From contig CAJXUD010000006.1 of NCBI GenBank assembly GCA_913061415.1, forward strand, positions 1 through 63,504: a stretch of DNA of 63,504 nucleotides, given 5' to 3'. Numbering within the stretch: the first letter of the stretch is position 1; each line of letters starts with the position of its first letter. The DNA is from an uncultured Oleispira sp. (lineage in GTDB: Bacteria; Pseudomonadota; Gammaproteobacteria; Pseudomonadales; Oceanobacteraceae). The translations under genes and the position numbers were made by a program. The notes under the pieces are model-generated. The model did not search any database. It had not been told where the DNA came from and was given only the letters and a program-made list of their open reading frames with translations. Positions 26,649-35,242 of the stretch are shown one piece after another.

Positions 26649-26680
26649 AAAAAAAGAGAGCTCTTTAGCTCTCTTTTTTT
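26649..26680 (+). terminator. Strong intrinsic terminator after phasin 1
   Basis: AAAAAGAGAGCT and AGCTCTCTTTTT form a 12-base stem around CTTT, ending in a run of seven T. It lies 25 bases past the stop codon. Confidence 0.93.
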
Positions 26681-26891
26681 ATGCTTAAAATAATACTCCA
26701 CCCTGTATAAATCTAATATTCACTCCACCTATCCGTAATCCACTATTATTGTAATATTTACTTGCTAGTCGTATGCCCACTGTTTATATTAACTCAGACA
26801 AGTAAAGCCAATTTTGTGAAATTACATGTAAATTTTCATGAGCAACCCGCTCAATTCACACTGCTTTTTGGCACAATAATAAGGAACAATC

Positions 26892-27353
26892 ATGACCGTT
26901 AAAGTCACTGTTGAAGTAAATCGTAAACTTACCGTTAACGCAGATATTGACACCGTTTTCACTCTTCTATCTGACGTAAATACCGCCGTTTCACATTTTC
27001 CTAACGTACAGGAATTGACTGACCTTGGAGATAATGCGTTTCGCTGGGAAATGGAGGAGATAAGCTCAGGAGGCTATACTGTTAAAACCATCTATGCCTG
27101 CCAATATGCAGTTGACAGTGATGCAAAAACGATTGTTTGGACGCCGGTCAAAGGAGTGGGTAATGGTATCGTATCTGGACAATGGGAATTAACAGCAGTC
27201 GAAACCGGTACGGATATATCATTTACAACCCAAGCCGAACTTACATTTCCTTTTCCTCGATTATTGAAACTGGTTACTAGCCCTATCGTGAAGCTTGAAT
27301 TTACGGGAATGGTCGATACTTATTTGAGTAACCTAAAAGAGTTATGGACTTAG
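26892..27353 (+). CDS. SRPBCC-fold (CoxG-like) protein
   Basis: A 153-residue START/SRPBCC-type lipid-binding fold. It begins with the typical KVTVEVNRKLTVNADIDTVFTLLSDVNTAVSHFPNV, contains GQWELTAVETGTDISFTTQAEL, and ends in a long helix (KLEFTGMVDTYLSNLKEL). Such proteins bind hydrophobic ligands. It sits between phasin 1 and the FFLEELY-motif gene, consistent with a part in storage-lipid handling, but the ligand is unknown. Confidence 0.85.
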   Translation: MTVKVTVEVNRKLTVNADIDTVFTLLSDVNTAVSHFPNVQELTDLGDNAFRWEMEEISSGGYTVKTIYACQYAVDSDAKTIVWTPVKGVGNGIVSGQWELTAVETGTDISFTTQAELTFPFPRLLKLVTSPIVKLEFTGMVDTYLSNLKELWT

Positions 27354-27398
27354 TTAATAAGTCCTACAAAAGCTAACGGAAGAGTTTTTATATTACCT

Positions 27399-28112
27399 AT
27401 GTCTAACGCGCTAGATCAAATCCTAAAAAGCTTGCAAGAAATAGAGCAAATGAACTTGCTGATTGAACAACAAGGTTTAACTGACACTATTCGTAAGTTA
27501 CAAACGTGGCAAACAAATCGTTTGTTGGCGACCCATGATGATTTATGGAACTCCAAACGGTTTAGGCCTCCGATGCAATTTTTTGCTGACGAAATCTATG
27601 GTCCAAAAGACTTTAGTGAGCGAGATGTTGAACTAACGCGTGCTGTTCCTAAAATGGCAAAAGTTATTCCTGAAAAAGGTTTGGAATCTTTACAAACCGC
27701 TATTAGGCTTAATTCGTTGTCTCTGGAATTGGACTTGGCCTTAGCCCAAAAAATGGGAGGTGAGGTGATAGACCGAAACAGCTATTTTGAGTGCTATCGT
27801 CAATCGGGTAGTCAGTCTAAGCGGGAAGAGCAAATTCTATTACTTGAAAACCTGAGCTTTGATCTACCAAAAGTAGTAAAAACTCCAGGGATATCACTTA
27901 TCTTAAGGCTTTCCAGAAAGCCTGCAAAAATGGCAGGAGTAGAGATTTTACATGCATTCTTAGAGAATGGGTTTAATTCCTTTAAAAAAGTCGGTGACGT
28001 AAATGACTTTATTAATCCTGTTATTAATAGAGAAAGAGCGATGATGAATGCATTATTTTCAGCTAGCAGCCCCACTGAAAACCCGCTACCAGAGGTTGAT
28101 AGCCCAGAATAA
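27399..28112 (+). CDS. FFLEELY-motif protein
   Basis: A 237-residue mostly helical protein with QFFADEIYGPKDFSERD near residues 60-76, the local form of the FFLEELY(GPKDF) motif that names this family. The family has no established function known to me. It follows the SRPBCC gene by 45 bases, so the two are probably cotranscribed. A lipid-related role is suggested only by the neighbours. Confidence 0.8.
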   Translation: MSNALDQILKSLQEIEQMNLLIEQQGLTDTIRKLQTWQTNRLLATHDDLWNSKRFRPPMQFFADEIYGPKDFSERDVELTRAVPKMAKVIPEKGLESLQTAIRLNSLSLELDLALAQKMGGEVIDRNSYFECYRQSGSQSKREEQILLLENLSFDLPKVVKTPGISLILRLSRKPAKMAGVEILHAFLENGFNSFKKVGDVNDFINPVINRERAMMNALFSASSPTENPLPEVDSPE

Positions 28113-28170
28113 TATAGGAATGGCTTAAATATCTGATGATTAGTGTAATTAGTATGCAGTTTCTAATTTA

Positions 28171-28227
28171 ACTCCGTAATATACAGTTTATCAAAGCAAT
28201 ACCACATAATTTAAATATTTACGGAGT
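28171..28227 (+). promoter_or_regulatory. Inverted repeat ACTCCGTAA...TTACGGAGT, second copy
   Basis: ACTCCGTAA (28171-28179) pairs perfectly with TTACGGAGT (28219-28227), one base longer than the first copy. It again covers the ribosome site eight bases before a phasin ATG. The loop between the arms has diverged more than the arms, which argues for selection on the pair. Confidence 0.6.
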
Positions 28228-28234
28228 AAATACT

Positions 28235-28669
28235 ATGAGCAAAATCGAAAATACTAAAGAAGTCGTTGCAACTAAAACTGACGAAGCTAAAGCCGTTGTT
28301 ACTTCAAATCTTGATAAAATTAAAGAAACCGCTAATTCTGCAGAAGAAATGGCACGTAAAATTTGGTTAGCAGGTTTAGGTGCTTACGGTAAAGGCTATG
28401 AAGAAGTAAAAGGCCGCATCGAATCACTTTCAACTGAATCAAACAAATTGTTTGATGATCTAGTTGTTAAAGGCGAGAAGCTTGAAACTGAAGGTAAAGA
28501 CAAAGTTAAGCAAGTTAAAGATGACGTGCTAGCGAAAACTGAAGTTGAAGCTCGCATCGAAACAGTTCGTTCTAAGCTTGGCTTTGGTAAGACTGACGAA
28601 GAAGTTAAACTTGAAGAATTAAGCGCTAAAATTGAAGAATTGACAGCGGCGATTGCTAAGCTATCTTAA
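28235..28669 (+). CDS. Phasin-family granule-associated protein, copy 2
   Basis: A 144-residue paralogue of the protein at 26190. From residue 24 to the end the two differ at few positions (ESLSTESNKLFDDL against ETLSTDSNKLFDEL). The first 20 residues differ more. The 5' region with the inverted repeat is also duplicated, so this is a segmental duplication of gene plus regulatory DNA, with the SRPBCC and FFLEELY genes lying between. It is terminated by its own hairpin. The role is presumed coating of lipid or PHA granules. Confidence 0.9.
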   Translation: MSKIENTKEVVATKTDEAKAVVTSNLDKIKETANSAEEMARKIWLAGLGAYGKGYEEVKGRIESLSTESNKLFDDLVVKGEKLETEGKDKVKQVKDDVLAKTEVEARIETVRSKLGFGKTDEEVKLEELSAKIEELTAAIAKLS

Positions 28670-28736
28670 TTTCAGTTTGATTTTATAAAAGTGTAGCTTC
28701 TAAGCTACCACTGTCTGATCGATGATCGGCAGTCAT

Positions 28737-28768
28737 AAAGCGAATCTCATATGAGGTTCGCTTTTTTT
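28737..28768 (+). terminator. Intrinsic terminator after phasin 2
   Basis: AAAGCGAA and TTCGCTTT with an inner CTCATATGAG palindrome give a long stem, followed by seven T. A second hairpin-like stretch (about 28690-28705) precedes it. Confidence 0.9.
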
Positions 28769-28841
28769 ATGCCTCTCTTGTTAAAATAACCCTTATATAA
28801 ACTTACGGTAGATTTTCTATTTAAATTAGGTTCCAGCACTT

Positions 28842-29543
28842 ATGTCGATTGTAGAAAAAATACAGCAATGGTTTATACCGAAACTGATAAAATTAAAAAT
28901 CATCAAACAGGTGACTTTTTCACTCGCTGAGTTAACTGAAGATGTTCAAGTATACCTTCCTTTTGACATCAAATTTTCAGTGCCCAATGGTCATGGATTT
29001 GTAATAATTTCTAGTGTGGAATTGGCTGAGTATAAAAATGGATTACTGATTGCAAATCTAAAAGGAACATTGGATATTCGGTGCATGGGAGAGCACTTAT
29101 ATAGCTCAAATATTCATATTGAAATTTTTGGTCAGCCCATATTCTTAAAAGAAAAATCGGCAATACGTGCTACTAATGTAGAAATTGGGCAAATAAACTT
29201 AGCGAACGATAATTTAGTCGTAGCGCAAAATGCCCGAAAAATTATTGCCAAGTTGAGTAATAATATTGTAGGTCAGATGTATAATTTGACGATGGGAACA
29301 GCATTGTCATTTATTGGAAATGTGACTGATATGAAGGGATATATCGCCAACTTTATCAATAAAAAGAGTCATAAAATACTTGATTTACACCGAGCAGAAA
29401 TTGAAGGTAACTTAATAGAAAGTTTAACGAATGGTGATTTAGAATATACGCTAGAAGATACCATACCGGACGAAAAGCTATTCATCCAATATGGTAAAGA
29501 TATTATTGTAGAAAACGAAGGACTGACCTTTAGGTTTTCTTGA
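28842..29543 (+). CDS. DUF1439-like protein of the phasin locus
   Basis: A 233-residue protein rich in beta strands, with segments such as FSVPNGHGFVIISSVELAEYKNGLLIANLKGTLDI and FGQPIFLKEKSAIRATNVEIGQINL. The order resembles the lipid-binding YceB/DUF1439 fold, but here there is no signal peptide or lipobox, only an amphipathic helix (SIVEKIQQWFIPKLIKLKII) at the N-terminus. The assignment is tentative. Its 3' end overlaps the convergent TetR gene by 14 bases. A role in lipid or granule handling is inferred from position only. Confidence 0.6.
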   Translation: MSIVEKIQQWFIPKLIKLKIIKQVTFSLAELTEDVQVYLPFDIKFSVPNGHGFVIISSVELAEYKNGLLIANLKGTLDIRCMGEHLYSSNIHIEIFGQPIFLKEKSAIRATNVEIGQINLANDNLVVAQNARKIIAKLSNNIVGQMYNLTMGTALSFIGNVTDMKGYIANFINKKSHKILDLHRAEIEGNLIESLTNGDLEYTLEDTIPDEKLFIQYGKDIIVENEGLTFRFS

Positions 29544-30171
29544 TTAATGTTTTATTTAAAATAGCCATTTTTATTTCAGCGGTATCAGAAGTCGCTTGGT
29601 AATAAGGCTGCAAGCTAAAATAGATCGTCATTAGTGTGCGATATACAATGTCGGGGTTACTTAATGAATCCCCCTGCATTTGATAATAATTAAGGCTTTG
29701 AAATAACGTTAAACTGATAATGTCGAGTAAGAGGTCAATATCCGTTGAACTACCTTTAAGGATGCCCTTATTTTGCAGCTCTGATAATGAATTTCGTAAA
29801 TGCTGTCTTTGAAACTTTGCCAATCTTTGTAACTTGCTAGTAATCGCAGGGTATTGGTTCGAAATTTCAGCAATGTTTTGAAAAAGAAACCTAAATAAGT
29901 GCATGGTTTCTAAGCAATAGAACAGGTACTTATAAAAATCTTCATGATTCTCAGTAGACTGAGGAACATCATTTATCTTGCTGATGTAGCTGTCGACCAA
30001 GGCGTTGATGATGTCATCTTTGCCTTTGTAGTGATAATAGAGATTGCCAGGGCTTATATCTAATTCGTTTGCGATATCGACACTGGTGGTATGACGCTCA
30101 CCCTGACTATTAAATAAATCTAGGCTGATCAATAGTATTTTTTCTGCAGTTTTCAATATGAGAAGTTCCAA
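29530..30171 (-). CDS. TetR/AcrR-family regulator
   Basis: About 213 residues. The N-terminal helix-turn-helix includes TTSVDIANELDISPGNLYYHYKGKDDIINALVDSY, the TetR hallmark; the rest is an all-helical ligand domain of the TetR_C_33 type often found near phasin and lipid genes. The start is uncertain: TTG 30171 and TTG 30156 are in frame, without a strong ribosome site for either. It is divergent from phasin 3 and may control the phasin genes, which is inference. Confidence 0.85.
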   Translation of the reverse strand: MELLILKTAEKILLISLDLFNSQGERHTTSVDIANELDISPGNLYYHYKGKDDIINALVDSYISKINDVPQSTENHEDFYKYLFYCLETMHLFRFLFQNIAEISNQYPAITSKLQRLAKFQRQHLRNSLSELQNKGILKGSSTDIDLLLDIISLTLFQSLNYYQMQGDSLSNPDIVYRTLMTIYFSLQPYYQATSDTAEIKMAILNKTLIKKT

Positions 30172-30510
30172 TCTTATTATTGCCGTTACTTAGCGGCAGC
30201 TCATGCAGTTTAACGTCCTGTCACATAGGGTAATACAGGCCTTATTGAACCGCTAGCGACTTACCTTAAAAATAGATTAATGCCCACCCCAGAAAAAAGC
30301 CAGTAATATCGGCCTTCTTCTTTAACTCTTAGGGTTTCTTTCTTAATGTTTCTTTCTTAAGGCTCTCTAGCACACAAAGAACTGAATTATAGCGTTAAGG
30401 CTAATTAAGGGACTCTTTCGCCTTTTTAGTATGCCCTTTCTAATTGTATTGGTTATATTTAGATCATATAAAGAACTTCGATAAACTTATTCAATATTAT
30501 TGGGCAAAGC
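30172..30510. other. Divergent promoter region between TetR and phasin 3
   Basis: A 339-base gap without a convincing gene. It holds a direct repeat gtttctttcttaa (two copies near 30334-30360) and must contain the promoters of both flanking genes. No clear TetR palindrome was recognised. Confidence 0.5.
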
Positions 30511-30870
30511 ATGGCTAATTTAGAGAACGTAACCAGCACAGCAGAAAAGACTGACGGATTAGTACGTAGAGCTTGGTTGGCAGGTATTGGTTTTTATGTG
30601 ATGGCTTTTGAAGAAGTAGAAGGTCAATTCCAAAAGATTAATAGTGAAAGAGCTCGCTTGTTTAAAGCATTCGTTTCTAAAGGCGAAGAGTTTACAGCTG
30701 ATTCTGAGAAAAGTGTTGCCGAAGACGCTCAAGAAAAAACAGCTGTTGATAAGCGCGTTGCAGAGGTACGCAAGCAACTAGGGCTTGATACTACAAGCAC
30801 CGAGGCAAAAATCTCTGAGCTAACACAAAAAGTTGATGAGTTAACAGAAGTCCTCAAAAAGCTTTCATAA
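30511..30870 (+). CDS. Phasin-like protein 3
   Basis: A 119-residue helical protein with the phasin-type RRAWLAGIGFYVMAFEEVEGQFQKI and a C-terminal heptad region (VRKQLGLDTTSTEAKISELTQKVDELTEVLKKL). It parallels copies 1 and 2 but is shorter and clearly diverged. It is followed 80 bases on by another phasin-like gene in the same direction. Confidence 0.82.
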   Translation: MANLENVTSTAEKTDGLVRRAWLAGIGFYVMAFEEVEGQFQKINSERARLFKAFVSKGEEFTADSEKSVAEDAQEKTAVDKRVAEVRKQLGLDTTSTEAKISELTQKVDELTEVLKKLS

Positions 30871-30951
30871 TCAATACTTATAGCGCTGGTGCCCATATAA
30901 CCTATATAAATCGGCATTTAGTAACCGTTCATTTTTAAAAGAGAATTTATT

Positions 30952-31491
30952 ATGTCAACGAAAGACAACTTAGAGCATATCGCACGCAATACTTGGTTAG
31001 CTGGCTTAGGCTCTATAGACAGCAGTAAAGACGCGCTGGTTAAGTCAATTGATGCTGCTCAAGAAAAATCTAATAATCTATATGATGAATTACAGAGCCG
31101 CGGCGAAGTTATTCAAAGTAAGATTAATGATAAAAAAGATGAAATTCAAAGCAAAATTAATGATAAAAAAGATGCAATCCAAGCTAAAAGTAAAAAACTG
31201 CTTGGAATGTGTTCAGATGTATCAGATGAAGAAAAACTGAATCAATTAAATACGACGGTAGATCAGTTAACAGCGACCATCGCTAAGTTGATTGAAAAGC
31301 GCAATGCTGAAGCAGAAGCTAAGGCCGCCAAGCAAGCTGAAGCCGCTAAACAAGCTAAAGCTAAAGCCGCTAAGCAAGCTGAGCCTAAAGCTGAGAAGAA
31401 GACTGAGAAGAAAGCTGAGCCTAAAGCGACTAAGCAAGCTGAGCCTAAGGCAGCAAAGCAAGCTGACACTAAAGCAAACTCTAAAAAGTAG
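30952..31491 (+). CDS. Phasin-like protein 4 with Lys/Ala-rich tail
   Basis: A 179-residue protein. The phasin-like start (IARNTWLAGLGSIDSSKDALVKSIDAA) is followed by an 11-residue tandem duplication (KINDKKDEIQS / KINDKKDAIQA, 33 bases), a heptad segment, and a long low-complexity tail of Ala, Lys, Glu and Pro (repeats such as AAKQAEPKA). Such basic Ala/Lys tails also occur in histone-H1-like and PhaF-type proteins that link granules to DNA. A PhaF-like nucleoid-granule tether is therefore plausible but unproven. Confidence 0.82.
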   Translation: MSTKDNLEHIARNTWLAGLGSIDSSKDALVKSIDAAQEKSNNLYDELQSRGEVIQSKINDKKDEIQSKINDKKDAIQAKSKKLLGMCSDVSDEEKLNQLNTTVDQLTATIAKLIEKRNAEAEAKAAKQAEAAKQAKAKAAKQAEPKAEKKTEKKAEPKATKQAEPKAAKQADTKANSKK

Positions 31492-31512
31492 CTAATTGCC
31501 AAATCAGCTATA

Positions 31513-31556
31513 AGAACCCAATAAAAGAGGCGATTGAGCCTATTTTATTGGGTTCT
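31513..31556. terminator. Bidirectional terminator between phasin 4 and EamA
   Basis: AGAACCCAATAAAA and TTTTATTGGGTTCT form a perfect 14-base stem, with an inner AGGC/GCCT stem inside. It sits between two convergent genes and offers A/T-rich flanks on both strands. Confidence 0.85.
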
Positions 31557-31567
31557 CTCGTATCAGA

Positions 31568-32446
31568 CTAACCATTCGTCTTGGGTGCCATTACCCACTG
31601 AACCGTCAGAACACTTAGCAGCACTGCAATCAAGCCAATTAAGGCTATGCCAGTGATACTCTCGCTTAAAACCACCCAGCCAATAATAACCGCTGAAATA
31701 GGGCTTAATAACCCAAGTGACGAAATCGCCACCGGCGATATTCTCGCAATACCGTTAAACCATAAAGTATAAGCCAAAGCTGTACCCACTATAGAAAGAT
31801 AACCGTAGCCAAGAATATGATTTGACGTCAACTGCGACAGTGGTGGATCAATAAACCATGCTAAAGGCACGAGTAAGATACCGGCAATAAATAACTGCCA
31901 GCCAGTAAACGCTAATAGCGGCATATCCGTGCGCCATCGTCGGGCTAAAAAGATCCCGCATGTCATAAGGACAGCGCCTGTCGCGGCGGCCATAATACCG
32001 ATAAAATCCCATGTTGAATTAGGCGAAAGCAATAATACCGCCATGCCTAGAACACCGAAGATACTGGCTATTAATGCAATATGAGCAGGCTTTCGGCCAT
32101 CAACAAACCATATTAAAAACATCATCAATAAAGGTTGAATAGCACCGACAACCGCTGCTAGCCCCCCTGGTAGTCGGTAAGCCGCTGTAAATAATAAAAC
32201 ATGAAAAATAGCAAAGTTTAAAATCGCAAGAATGATAATACGTGGCCATTCGCTGCGCAGTGGTATGTGGCGGCTAATAAGCAGCAATATGATCCCCGCG
32301 GGCAATAAACGTAAGCAAGCAGCGATAAAGGGGCGATCAGGGGGTAACAGCTCAGTCGTCACAATATAAGTCGTCCCCCACAGCGTAGGGGCAATGGCCG
32401 TTACTAAAATCAGTAGGGCCATTGATAACCAAGAGGTGTTTAGCAT
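31568..32446 (-). CDS. EamA-family (DMT) transporter
   Basis: A 292-residue inner-membrane protein with ten predicted hydrophobic segments in two EamA halves. It starts with APTLWGTTYIVTTELLPPDRPF and contains GILLARRW-like loops and ISSLGLLSPISAVIIGWVVLSE in the second half. EamA proteins export amino acids or other metabolites. It starts 14 bases after the stop of the MFS/acyltransferase gene and is probably cotranscribed with it. Confidence 0.9.
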   Translation of the reverse strand: MLNTSWLSMALLILVTAIAPTLWGTTYIVTTELLPPDRPFIAACLRLLPAGIILLLISRHIPLRSEWPRIIILAILNFAIFHVLLFTAAYRLPGGLAAVVGAIQPLLMMFLIWFVDGRKPAHIALIASIFGVLGMAVLLLSPNSTWDFIGIMAAATGAVLMTCGIFLARRWRTDMPLLAFTGWQLFIAGILLVPLAWFIDPPLSQLTSNHILGYGYLSIVGTALAYTLWFNGIARISPVAISSLGLLSPISAVIIGWVVLSESITGIALIGLIAVLLSVLTVQWVMAPKTNG

Positions 32447-32459
32447 GAAGGTGTCTTTA

Positions 32460-34340
32460 TCATAATGCGTCGCCTAATAAGGTTTTTACATCATGTTCTA
32501 AAGAGGCAGCAGACACATTGGCAGCAGATTGGGCTGGGCTGACGGTCAGAGTTACTTTTGACCAAAAACGACGAGGGCGCTTGGTAAGCGCATGACCATC
32601 TTTATGGCTAAAAATACTGCCCCACATACCGCCAAGAGCCATTGGTACAACCTGCACAGGGGTTTCTTTTATAATGCGTTCAATGCCCGATTTAAACGTA
32701 TCGACCTCACCATCGGTGGTTAACTTTCCTTCCGGAAAAATACAAATAATCTCGCCACTATCCAGTTCTTCTTTAATGCGTTTAAAAGCGTTTTCATACA
32801 CCTCAATATTCGCCTTAGGCGAACAAATAGGAATGGTTTTAGCAATTTTAAAGAAGGTTCTTAGGCCTTTCATTTCAGCAATACTTCTATCCATCACAAA
32901 ACGAACAGGGCGGTGGCACGTTCCGGCAATCAACATCGCATCAACAAAACTGACGTGGTTACAGACCAAAACAGCCGCTCCGGTATCGGGTATGTTTTCT
33001 AAACCTTTATCTTGCACGCGGTACAGCGTATGACCCAGCATCCAAATAAAGAAGCGCAAGACAAACTCAGGGACGCGAGAGTACACATAAATGGCCACAA
33101 CGATGTTCATGATCGCCAATACCAAAAAGTACTCAGGAATCGTAAGCTCAATCACTACTAAGGCCAAAATCCCGATTCCCGCACTGGCCACCATGAAAAT
33201 AGCATTAAACATGTTATTGGCCGCAATAATCTGAGCACGATTTTTCTCATCGCTTCGGTGCTGAATTAGGGCCTGCAGAGGCACCACAAACAAACCACCA
33301 AATGCACTGACCATTGCGATATCAAACATCAAACGAAAATTCTCTGGCTGCTGAATAAAAGCCATCGCCGACATATCTTCCATAACCTGAATACCGGCCA
33401 CCGAAAAATAGAGATCAATACCAAAAATACTCATACCCAGCGAGCCAATAGGCACAATCCCTAGCTCAATTTTATGCCCCGACAGCTTTTCACATAACAA
33501 AGAACCTAACGCCACACCAAGGGAGAATAAGGTTAATAGCAGGGTTACAACTTGTGTCGAGCCACCTAAAAAATCACGAGCAAAATTTGGGAACTGCGTA
33601 AGATAGCTGGCACCAATAAACCAAAACCAACTGATTGCCATAATAGATAAATAGACTGAACGATTCTCTCTTGCCTGTCGAATGGTATGCACCATTTCAG
33701 AAAAGGGGTTCCAGTTGATTTTTAATTCAGGATCGTTGGCGCTCGCGTTAGGAATATACTGACTAGAGAAAAAACCCAACAGAGCGAAAACAACAATGCC
33801 GCCAGCAATCCAATACAGTCCTTGTTCAAAATCAAAGAAGATACCCGCGGTAATCGTACCAACTAAAATGGCGATAAAAGTCCCCATTTCAACCAAGGCA
33901 TTACCACCGACCAGTTCGTCGTCATCGAGCTGCTGCGGTAATAGCGCAAATTTAACCGGGCCAAAAAGAGAAGACTGCAGCCCCATTAAAAATAGCAATA
34001 ACATCATCATCCAGACATTACCCATCACAATCGCCGCAGCGGCTAAGCCCATGATGATGACTTCAAGCCCTTTTACCCATTTAATCAGTTTTGATTTCTC
34101 GAACTTATCAGCAATTTGTCCCGCGATAGGAGAGAATAAAAAGAACGGTAAAATGAATAAGCCTGCGGCCAAATTGGTAAGTAAGGCCGAATCACTTTTT
34201 GCACTAATTCCACCAAACGCAATTAATAATAACAACGCGTTTTTATACAAATTATCGTTAAACGCGCCTAAGGCTTGGGTTAGAAAATAGGGGAGAAACC
34301 GTCGTTTCGTGAGAAGAGAAAACTGTCCTTGCTGGCTCAT
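32460..34340 (-). CDS. Fused MFS transporter and 1-acylglycerol-3-phosphate acyltransferase
   Basis: About 626 residues from ATG 34340, chosen because AAGGAT lies ten bases upstream and the protein then begins MSQQGQFSLLTKRRF. The N-terminal 400 residues are an MFS transporter of the lysophospholipid LplT type (FLTQALGAFNDNLYKNALLLL). The C-terminal part is a PlsC acyltransferase with NHVSFVDAML (HxxxxD) and FPEGKLTTDGEV. The pair suggests uptake and reacylation of lysophospholipids, like LplT plus the acyltransferase half of Aas, without the Aas acyl-ACP synthetase. Confidence 0.9.
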   Translation of the reverse strand: MSQQGQFSLLTKRRFLPYFLTQALGAFNDNLYKNALLLLIAFGGISAKSDSALLTNLAAGLFILPFFLFSPIAGQIADKFEKSKLIKWVKGLEVIIMGLAAAAIVMGNVWMMMLLLFLMGLQSSLFGPVKFALLPQQLDDDELVGGNALVEMGTFIAILVGTITAGIFFDFEQGLYWIAGGIVVFALLGFFSSQYIPNASANDPELKINWNPFSEMVHTIRQARENRSVYLSIMAISWFWFIGASYLTQFPNFARDFLGGSTQVVTLLLTLFSLGVALGSLLCEKLSGHKIELGIVPIGSLGMSIFGIDLYFSVAGIQVMEDMSAMAFIQQPENFRLMFDIAMVSAFGGLFVVPLQALIQHRSDEKNRAQIIAANNMFNAIFMVASAGIGILALVVIELTIPEYFLVLAIMNIVVAIYVYSRVPEFVLRFFIWMLGHTLYRVQDKGLENIPDTGAAVLVCNHVSFVDAMLIAGTCHRPVRFVMDRSIAEMKGLRTFFKIAKTIPICSPKANIEVYENAFKRIKEELDSGEIICIFPEGKLTTDGEVDTFKSGIERIIKETPVQVVPMALGGMWGSIFSHKDGHALTKRPRRFWSKVTLTVSPAQSAANVSAASLEHDVKTLLGDAL

Positions 34341-34433
34341 GCAACATATCCTTAATAAGTGAATAGCCAAATCATACTCTATTCACTTATTAAGGGGAAA
34401 GGCTCTGAGCCTTGGTATTTAGGATAGTAAAAA

Positions 34434-34856
34434 CTACTGCCAATCGGTCGTAAGAATACGCACTAGACTATTGTATTCTTGTTGCCCAATATTGGCGGCA
34501 ATATCCTTTTCTATTTTAATCATGTGCTCTTTGATTGTGGCCCGCATTTGCTGGCCGTGCTCAGTAAAATTAATGACCTTCTCATTGCCTTTATCGCCAT
34601 CTTCGAGCTTGATCCAATCTAACTCGACCAAGCGGCTCACCGTTTTATGAGCGGCCTGACGAGAAATGTTCAAGCTACGTGCTAGCTCAGAAATACTACT
34701 GCTTTGACCATTTAGTACCGCTAGTGCACGTGATTGAGCCATGGTTAAACTGACATCACCTTGCGCTTCAAGCGACGCGAGCAGTGTTTGCTCATACCAT
34801 TCAAAGCGTTTGAAAAGTAAGGTTTTTAGATTTTGAGATAGGTCGGGTATATTCAT
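34434..34856 (-). CDS. MarR-family regulator
   Basis: About 140 residues from ATG 34856; an in-frame TTG at 34892 would start almost on top of the operator. The winged helix-turn-helix is visible in SSISELARSLNISRQAAHKTVSRLVELDWIKLEDG. MarR proteins are dimeric repressors that respond to small molecules or oxidants. It is divergent from the DUF2798 gene and a perfect 12-base inverted repeat lies between, so it likely regulates itself and that gene. Confidence 0.92.
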   Translation of the reverse strand: MNIPDLSQNLKTLLFKRFEWYEQTLLASLEAQGDVSLTMAQSRALAVLNGQSSSISELARSLNISRQAAHKTVSRLVELDWIKLEDGDKGNEKVINFTEHGQQMRATIKEHMIKIEKDIAANIGQQEYNSLVRILTTDWQ

Positions 34857-34894
34857 AGTGTCAATGTTAGTTGACAAGCTATTGGCAAGCAACT

Positions 34895-34926
34895 ACTATC
34901 TTGTCATATAGGGTTGACAAGATAGT
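34895..34926. promoter_or_regulatory. MarR operator candidate
   Basis: ACTATCTTGTCA (34895-34906) and TGACAAGATAGT (34915-34926) are perfect 12-base inverted repeats around eight bases, centred between the divergent MarR and DUF2798 genes. A second partial element (TTGACAAGC...GCAAGCAA) lies at about 34871-34893. Confidence 0.8.
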
Positions 34927-34971
34927 GATACTCTGTGGATAAGTTGATGGGCATTCGAGGGTAGAGGAAGC

Positions 34972-35196
34972 ATGAGAAAATTAGAGCGTTTTTACTTTCC
35001 GTTTTTTATGGCAGCGTTCATGACTGCGATTATGTCATTTGTATTAACCGCCATTCACCAGGGCTTTCATCCACAATTCTTAATGAATTGGGGAAAAGGC
35101 TTTAGCCTCGCATTCCCGATCGCTTTTTTATCGGTGATATTCGTTGCACCTTTTGTGCATAAAATCAGTGAAGCATTAAAAATAAAGACACCATAA
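34972..35196 (+). CDS. DUF2798 small membrane protein
   Basis: A 74-residue protein with two hydrophobic helices, RKLERFYFPFFMAAFMTAIMSFVLT and WGKGFSLAFPIAFLSVIFVAP, and the linker HQGFHPQFLMNW, matching DUF2798. The function is unknown. It is divergent from the MarR gene across the operator, which suggests MarR control. Confidence 0.88.
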   Translation: MRKLERFYFPFFMAAFMTAIMSFVLTAIHQGFHPQFLMNWGKGFSLAFPIAFLSVIFVAPFVHKISEALKIKTP

Positions 35197-35242
35197 ACGC
35201 CGACAACCGCGCCGAGTAATGATTGAATACGGCAACTTCAAG

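Noticed and set aside
33796-34290. 164-residue forward open frame opposite the MFS/acyltransferase gene
   Set aside because: Low-complexity antisense shadow of a membrane-protein gene.
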